64,000 nucleotides of DNA from Verpa conica (Eukaryota; Ascomycota; Pezizomycetes; Pezizales; Morchellaceae), in the NCBI GenBank assembly GCA_033030425.1, contig JAUFSD010000024.1, forward strand, positions 496,001 through 560,000. Direction: 5' to 3'. Of this stretch, positions 56,996-64,000 are shown one piece after another; positions within the stretch are counted from its first letter, which is position 1, and each line of letters begins with the position of its first letter. Made by a program: the position numbers and the translations under genes. The notes under the pieces were generated by a model. The model had not been told where the DNA came from, searched no databases, and saw only the letters and a list, made by a program, of their open reading frames with translations.

Positions 56996-58247
56996 CGTAG
57001 CTTTCGGAGAACAGAGGTTTAAGTATTTGGCGGAGAGGCGTTATGTTGTGTACAAGGCGATCTTAGCCTAGAGGTTGCTAGAGCTCATCTGGGGTACGCC
57101 AAGCTGGTCGGCTTGGCGTTGTAGAGCATTATCTACTCCCAGCCCAGTCGTATAGCTCGGCCAAGGGTTCTTTAGCACTCCTATACACATACGTTGGGTA
57201 GAGCCCGTTCTTAAGTCAACTATAGTATATATACACTCATTATGAGGAAAAAATAAGTATTTATTTCATGTTTATAATAGGATAAGGCTGGAAATTACTC
57301 CTATACTACGTTTCTAAATAATAACGTTTTTAGGAAGGTAACTTTAGATAGTTAATCCTATGGGCTACTAAATCACAAATCTCCTTGATCTTGGGTATTA
57401 TGTATACGGGTGGTGTTTTAGGTTTTAGGTGTTGCTAGGTCGGGCGTTGTACCGCGTACGAGTAGAGTTACTCACGAACACGCGCGGGCATGTAACGAAT
57501 TTCACCCGAAACCTCGATCTTTTAATAGAAGATAGAACTCCTACTTTTCGATACTACCATTAGGTTTTTATCCTCCACACACCTCGTGCTCGCCATACCA
57601 TCGCGACTCTAGATGGTGGCAGATATATGATATATGGACAGTACCAAAAAGAGGGGTGTGATCAGTACGGTGCTCCCACCAATACGCTAGCAATATTGGA
57701 GGAATACGGTATTGGTGTAGTAATCTACCTCAAATACTGATTTAACCCGGTATTTACGACTAAATTCCGTAGTGCTATGGCAGTAAATCCACCCGTTTTT
57801 TCATACTGTATGTACCTTACTCGAGAGAACAAATATCCCAGTCGTAATGCAGCCATTCTCTTAACATGTAACAAAGCACCGAATAAAGAAATATAAATAC
57901 TTTACATAGAAGGTCGCAGACCCCCACATCAATCATCCCTAGATATTAAAACGTAGTTATAAGTTGAGGGGACGCTCAGCTCTACATTAAAATCTACTAA
58001 AAGACGTGTATCAAATTTGATAACCACTACTATCACTCTTTCTACTCCTCAAATAACTGATGTTCTGAATTCTCCCATTTAACCAACCTTTACATTCCAC
58101 GCCTTATCCCTCCCATAAAAACCCTTCCAAGAAAAAAAAATATAATAGTGTTTCCTCCTAGGAAACCAAATATAGTCGAATGAAATAGAATTACACCTAC
58201 AAACTGGGTATGAACAGAAGTTAAGTATTGAACGTGGCTTGGGGTAT
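56996..58247. other. intergenic region, promoter of the CUS2-like gene and 3' side of the transporter
   Basis: About 1.25 kb without a gene. It contains a perfect hairpin with 9-bp arms at 57096-57119 (ACGCCAAGC / GCTTGGCGT). Confidence 0.5.
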
Positions 58248-60021
58248 TCAAGGTTTCTCGGAACCATCGATTGCCTGACCCATAGCAGTACCTGTTTCGG
58301 ATGAGAATTTTGGTGCAGAATCGTCCTCCGAGATGACTTCGCGGGTGAGTTCAACATAGTCGTACTATGAACGAAAAGTCAGCTTTTACTACAACATTAA
58401 ATCTTAGATAGGATACATACGGCAAATTCCCCAAGCTCAGCATCATCAATTCCAAGTATTTCAGCTTCTTCACTAGCGCGAAGACTAAGACCGGGGATCA
58501 AGTTCATTATGAAGAGAATAATACAAGTACCACCGAAGGCATAGGCAAAGCCGGCAACGGAGTCGGCAACTTGATAGCCTAGCTGGACCCAGTGATGATT
58601 TAGCCACCCACCAGAAATTTCGCTATAGCCATCAAGATGCGCAATGTAATCACTAAATTTATCAAGTCAATATTATCCATAATGAGGATTAAATCCTTGG
58701 AAAGTCTTACGCTGCAAAGAAGGCAGTCAAAATGTTACCGACAATACCACCAACCCCATGCTCTGCGAAGATATCTAGGGCATCATCAACACCAATAACA
58801 AACTTAAGCTTTGTAGCGTAGTTGCAGGCTGCTCCACCAACAACTCCATATACAACGGCGGCCCATGGTGGCACGAAACCCGAACCAGGGGTGATAGCAA
58901 CGAGACCAGCAATTACTCCAGAGCAGAAACCAACTGTCGACCATTTCTGCTCCAAGCGATAATCAAGAAGACACCATGTGACCCCCCCAACAGATGCCGA
59001 GAGATTGGTCACAACGCACGCCATCACTGCCCTCAAGTTTGCAGCAAGAGCAGACCCTCCATTAAAGCCGAACCACCCAACCCATAGGAAGACCGTTCCA
59101 AGGACAATATGGGTAACATTGTGAGGACGATAGTTTAATTCATGAGTCCCGTGTCCACGTCTCTTTCCAAGCATCAACGAGTAAGCCAAGGCTGCAGAAC
59201 CAGAGGAGATATGTACTGGCGTGCCTCCAGCAAAGTCGAGCCCGCCCATCTTAAAGGACCATCCAGTAGCGTTCCAGGTCCAGCATGCGATAGGGTCGTA
59301 AATCAAGGTGGCCCAAACAAACATAAAAACTACACAAGGAAGCATACGACCTCTCTCTGCTGCTGCACCAATGGCTAAAGCCACACTAATAAATGGTTAG
59401 CAACGAGGAATAAACTATGCTGTGTCGTAGAACCTACGTGATACACGAGAACATTCCCTGGTATATAGCGAATAGAAGATCTGGAATCTTTGAACTACCA
59501 ACAGATGTTTGACCTAGGACATTGCGAAAGCCAATATTTTCGAGGTTCCCAAGGAAACTACCAGCTGTGTGGGAGAACGCAAGTGAATAGCCCCAGAAGA
59601 ACCACTGCCAAGAACGTTAGAGATTCGCTAATCCCTATGGGTTGGGTGCAGGTACCTGAAAGCTAACAACAGCCGTCGACATCATCGACAGCCAGATGAG
59701 CGAAAGGGCTGACTTCCTTCTAGCAAGACCGGAATAAAAGAATCCAACACCAGGAATCATCAGGAGAACCAGTGCAGTAGAGGTCATCATCCAGGCATAG
59801 TTTCCAGACTATCGAACCGACCGCATGTTAGAAATTTTTTATTAAGCTCATATGCCCTTAATAATGAATAAGGGTAAGGAGTATAGGAATTGATGCGCGG
59901 TTATTCGTACCTCGTACCAAATGTTAAAGTCTTCGGTAAGCGAATCTCCACCCGTCGCGCCTGTGCCATTGTATGGTACGAGAGGGATATAGTTCAGGTG
60001 GTCAAGGTCGAGTGAAGACAT
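58248..60021 (-). CDS. ammonium transporter, AMT/Mep family
   Basis: Proposed complement(join(58248..58364,58421..58652,58711..59385,59447..59604,59656..59808,59911..60021)), 481 aa, the usual fungal Mep length. Eleven membrane segments are expected. Visible signatures: WMMTSTALVLLMIPGVGFFY, SGLARRKS, WFFWGYSLAFS, the family signature DFAGGTPVHISSG, the pore His of the twin-His pair within this signature, GWFGFNGGSALAANL, the second His in AEHGVGGIVGN, and LGIDDAELGEFAYDYVEL at the C-terminal cytosolic tail that gates the trimer. All key residues look intact, so a working NH4+ importer at the plasma membrane is likely. Which Mep paralogue (high or low affinity) cannot be said. Confidence 0.94.
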
Positions 60022-60271
60022 TACGTGCTTTGTGAGACGACTCGTAAATACACGAAGAGGTTGTTAGAGGAGAAGCCGCCTCGGAAGAAGAGGGGGTGGA
60101 AGTCGAGGATGTTGGGGTTGATTATCTACTTTCGCGAGACCGATGAGAAAAGAAGTAAAAACAAATCAGTTAGCGATGTGGTGATGGAAAGGATCACAAA
60201 GTGCGTAACACTCGGAAATAGCCTTCCAAGTATTGAAAGAGGTCGGCCGCAAGCTGGAATAGTAAAGAATG

Positions 60272-60302
60272 ACAGACACAGACACAGACACAGACACAGA
60301 CT
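60272..60302. repeat. GACACA microsatellite
   Basis: Five tandem GACACA units, upstream of the ammonium transporter start. Confidence 0.85.
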
Positions 60303-61910
60303 GAGGTAGTTCCGGCAAAGGCTCGGAGTGGGTAGACAAAAAGCACGATCAAAATTCACTACCGAGCTAGACAAGAGGAATAAAGGGAACGTAGGCGCAG
60401 GCGCTTCACTTGGGAAGGCTGTTATATCTATTGACAGCAATCAATTGTTCCATACTATCTCGATACTTAGAAGAATAAGTGACCCGAGCAGTGGGGGTCC
60501 CCTTGGCCGACGGGGATAACAGGGTGGGTGGCCTGTCGCGAAGGCTGCATTCGTGTGTCGCCTCGGTGGGGGAGACCTTATATTGACCGATGAGCAAGGG
60601 GTGACCTCATCCCCTAGACTCCCCTTCATACGATATTATTCCCTCGTCTACAATACTTAGATATGTATATAGATTGTACATACGTTACCCTAGTATAAAG
60701 TGCTGGAGCTGGTAAGCCTAATACCAGTGTCACATACGCAGACCACATTCCAGTCAGATCGACGTACAATAGTGTGGGCCCCTAATGCCTTGCATTCGAA
60801 TCTCCCCTCCGTCTTTCCCCTAGAAACGTGTTTCTTACTCTTAACGGGGCTCTACCCCAAAATGCTCCGATCCACACTGTGGAAATTACCGTCTGTTAAA
60901 CAGAGCGGCAGATCGTCAGAATAGTAACCAGAAAGTGGAAACTCGGCGCGTGAGTACAACCGCGTGTAGAGTCGAGGTAGGTAACCTATCAGAGTAGGTG
61001 TGCGCGCAGTATGTGCACAGACAGTAAGCTCTTGGCCCAGGCATTTATTCATGGAAGTGGATCGGAAGCCGCGTCCAGTCACAGTCTTTATCACCTGAAC
61101 ATACATTATTACGAATATATTTAGGGACGCAAAAAGCTTGTATCGACTTATTTCATGTTGAGATATTTGTATTTGAGCTCGGGACCTAAAATCACGAGAA
61201 AGGTTGGAGGAAGTTCCAGGTCTCACACCTGAGTTCTTTGTCTTGGGAGACCGATAAGGGTGAGTATCTGGATTGGCCAATTTTTGTGGCACTGAAAATC
61301 AGGCTCATCTGTATATACCATGGAGTAGGAGTGTTTACCGAGTGATAACCAAGACAAAGAATTTAGCATGTACCTAGGGTTTGGTGATTGGACCTGACTA
61401 TTTCAGGTATAGTTAGATGTTTCTAGGCGATTAAGGGTAAGGTGAAGGGCCAGGTCTTCGGTATTATTCTAGTACCAAAAGGCTTACAGCATGAGTACTT
61501 GCCCAGAGAAACAATATTTGAGGTGTTTATTGATTACAGAAGTCTTAGGTCCCCTGGAAGCAAGACCAACATCCCTTGGCTCTTAGTGGCCCGGCTTTTA
61601 TCGTAAAATATGAGTGTTACAAATTTGATATCTGTTATCTATTACTAGAGCATGGGTTCTCAGGTTCCTTATCAACGCACCAGATAAAGGCCCAGGTTAA
61701 CCCATCTTAGCTATCTGCGTTCTAAATTATCACGCCAGTATTAAAACACGCCGTCAATATAGATTTGTTTTAGGCAAAATTCATAACGATGCTTGAACGA
61801 CTACATGTATATACATATCGGTATCGGTACGTACGTACTACGTACCCTAAATTTGCTTTCTTATATATTAATTTCCTCAATGCACAACACCTATTTCTTT
61901 CAGATTACAC

Positions 61911-62012
61911 TACTCGCCTACAAATAAAGTCTGTCGATGTTTTATGTTGCAACACAACTATATTCATATAAAAGTACAAAAAGTATCGACAGACTTTATT
62001 TTTAGGCGAGTA
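61911..62012. repeat. 102-bp foldback (MITE-like) element, copy 2
   Basis: Arms of about 28 bp: TACTCGCCTACAAATAAAGT, then CTGTCGAT, and the complement at the right end, with one or two mismatches and a loop of about 45 bp. It shares TACTCG termini and size with the element at 15720-15810, though the inner sequences differ. Confidence 0.65.
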
Positions 62013-64000
62013 CATGGCATTTCAATAGAAATCACAGAACTAGTCGCTAAAATCTAACTTGGTTTCGAGGAATTATTTTTAATACAAGAATAAGAAGAAA
62101 TAGTTACTTACTCTCATTAATTAAGGAAGTGATGAGTGTCGCTAAACACGTCCGCATAGCTACATGTACCTAAGTGGCGAAGCCCTACGGGCGCAGATAT
62201 CATCTTTGAACATACCCCTGATATTTCCTTTTTGACCAATTTTGTTCTTGAGATCCCGACAAAGGTAGTTGGATATTGCTTTTGCCTTACTCCAAAGTAT
62301 CAACCACCATCCTGAAACCTGCATGCAGGCCACCTATGCCCACCTCCGGGTCTAGCTCATGGGTCTAGAGTTAATAGTTCTTATAACTTGAATAGAGGTC
62401 TCAGCTAGAGGTCAATTTTGTATTCATGGGGCGGTCCGTATCGTTTACATTTTTCCCAAACGCTACCGAGGTAGTTTGACACAAGAGTAGAGATGCAGAC
62501 ATTGGAATATATACAGGCTTCGGCAGATCTAGGCGCTCCGGAGCTATGTCTCGAAGCACGGATTCCTGTACCACTCAATTGGAGGAATGACGCACTTATA
62601 TATATTGGTCTCAGGAATTCAGCGTACTTCCTTAGAACACTTAAGAGAGTAGCAGGTTCTTACACGGCAGCGAATAATTCGATGTAGACTGCACACGGAG
62701 TACATATAGGTACTATATCAGTGTGGGTTACTTGCGTGTGTTCCATCCTAGGAGCTACAACTAGGTAAATCCAACTAAGCCATAAAAATTAATCAATAGC
62801 CCCCAGCTCCCCGACCAGCCACACAATATAATAACCCCCCCCCAACTATCTTCCGAATACTAAAACTATGCCCTCGAGGGTTTAGACGTTTGGTGGGCTA
62901 TATGTAACTTTGTAATATCAAGTATTGGGTTGGCTGTGATGATCACTCTGATCGCCTCTAGCAGAGCACCAAGTTCTGGCCTCTTAATACATACATGTAT
63001 CTATCGATCTAGGTCACATGCGTGGCCATGCATGGTTGATGTTCACTATCTAACCTCTTAAAATTAAAACAGTGTTATTCCATGTTCAGACGCTTTTATT
63101 ACTGAGTGGTATTTAAACCATCAACCTGAGGTGTGACTGGAAATCTTGGTATATATACATTATATGGTTTGTGGATGCATGTACATGTAATTATATAAAA
63201 CGGGCACTAATATTCCTCTGCTTATCTAAGTACGCACTCGTATTGGTATAATCTTACATTATTTACACTTCTTACGTACATACTAGACCACACACCTTCC
63301 GATAATCTTGAAATTTTTACTATAAAGTTTTTTTTTCCTCTCATAAATTACATGATATGAGCTTTGGTAATGACATCTTTAAGTATTTTCGAATTTTACT
63401 AATTTTGTGCTAGACGAGCGATTCGATTGGGTTTCGGTGATTAAGATCTTTCTCCGGTGAACTTTGAAGATCTGTGTCTAGACTGACAGCCAGTCTATTA
63501 GCTACGATTGGGGGAAAGCATTTGTAAAACTCTATATAGAATCTAAAATTCATATTATGCACCTGAAGACTGCCCTTAAAACCTCAACTAGTTACGTGTA
63601 TACTTGGCCGAAATATATTCGATCATCAAATCTTGCTTATTAGTCGTTCTCATATAGAACAGGCTATAGTATATATTCCTATGTTGGGAGACTCAGCCCT
63701 AAATTAGATAAAAATCGGCCTGGAACATCAAGAAGTATGCCTAGTTTTTCAATTAGAACTATCTTTCTACCCATATACAGATACAAGGAGCTAGATATAT
63801 ATATATATTTACTAAAGGAAGGTAAGGGGGAGGGGAAGGATGAATTTTAAAAACAAAATACAAGAAGGGGATGTCGACTAGTACGTACTAGCTGTAAACA
63901 GGCCGGCCTATGATATAAGCCTCCTTTTCTTCATCTAGCACGTAAGAATCGAATTAGCCATCTAGAAATTACTGCAATTTTAGATATATACCTTATTATT

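Larger units (their letters stand above)
60022..64000. other. gene-poor right end of the window
   Basis: The first 600 bp should hold the promoter of the ammonium transporter. It contains a (GACACA)n tract at 60272-60302. The remainder is AT-rich with frequent stops. Besides the foldback at 61911-62012, an (AT)n tract near 63796 and a CTAGTACGTACTAG palindrome near 63879, I see nothing I can name. Confidence 0.55.

Noticed and set aside
61790..62690. Short frames at the right end (61789-61971, 62493-62687) as small genes
   Set aside because: Low-complexity, no splice continuation, no motif, and the first overlaps the foldback element.

Overview
The window is genomic DNA of a filamentous ascomycete (Pezizomycotina). 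Genes are split by many 47-130 nt GT..AG introns. The products are typical fungal ones: a Cch1 calcium channel, a Clr4/Su(var)3-9 type histone methyltransferase with a chromodomain, a sphingoid base kinase, Dpb4, a Tat-SF1/Cus2 splicing factor and an AMT/Mep ammonium transporter. TE content is high, with Ty3/gypsy chromoviruses and a KDZ/Plavaka-type DNA transposon. That would fit an early-diverging lineage such as Pezizomycetes, but this placement is inference.

Layout. 1-829: 3' end of a SulP-type transporter gene. 3043-5134: PH-domain protein with a repetitive Lys-rich tail. 6894-14581: CCH1, 22 exons. 15201-15545: small conserved-looking protein. 16490-18272 (-): H3K9 methyltransferase. 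18.3-21.2 kb: AT-rich, gene-free. 21222-22945 (-): sphingoid base kinase. 23.4-53.2 kb: a 30-kb block made almost wholly of transposable elements. 53780-54761: DPB4. 55474-56995 (-): CUS2-like. 58248-60021 (-): ammonium transporter. 60-64 kb: no convincing gene.

The 30-kb block can be read in layers. (i) Old bodies: a chromovirus integrase (23.5-25.6 kb), a second gypsy pol (39.3-42.1 kb) plus an RT scrap (36.4-37.3 kb), and a KDZ element (about 25.8-34.0 kb). The KDZ element has a broken transposase and two divergent companion genes, one resembling DUF6532. (ii) About 1.15-kb TG..CA repeats (family C) cut into these. (iii) A 1.6-kb TIR element with a CTG-rich minisatellite and two short non-autonomous LTR elements (family D, 424-bp LTRs, 1.77-kb interior) cut into family C or neighbouring DNA. 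(iv) Eight solo LTRs (family B, about 616 bp), each flanked by a perfect 5-bp target-site duplication, are among the latest insertions.

Two structural results stand out. The two D elements are in inverted orientation and have exchanged target-site duplications (GCTTG and TTAGT). This shows that the 3.1 kb between them was inverted by recombination between the copies. In the KDZ region, several GT..AG introns and spacers share a sequence module with GCT triplets at 9/12/21-nt spacing. It looks like a family of related introns (introner-like), or introns built from the same repeat as the spacers.
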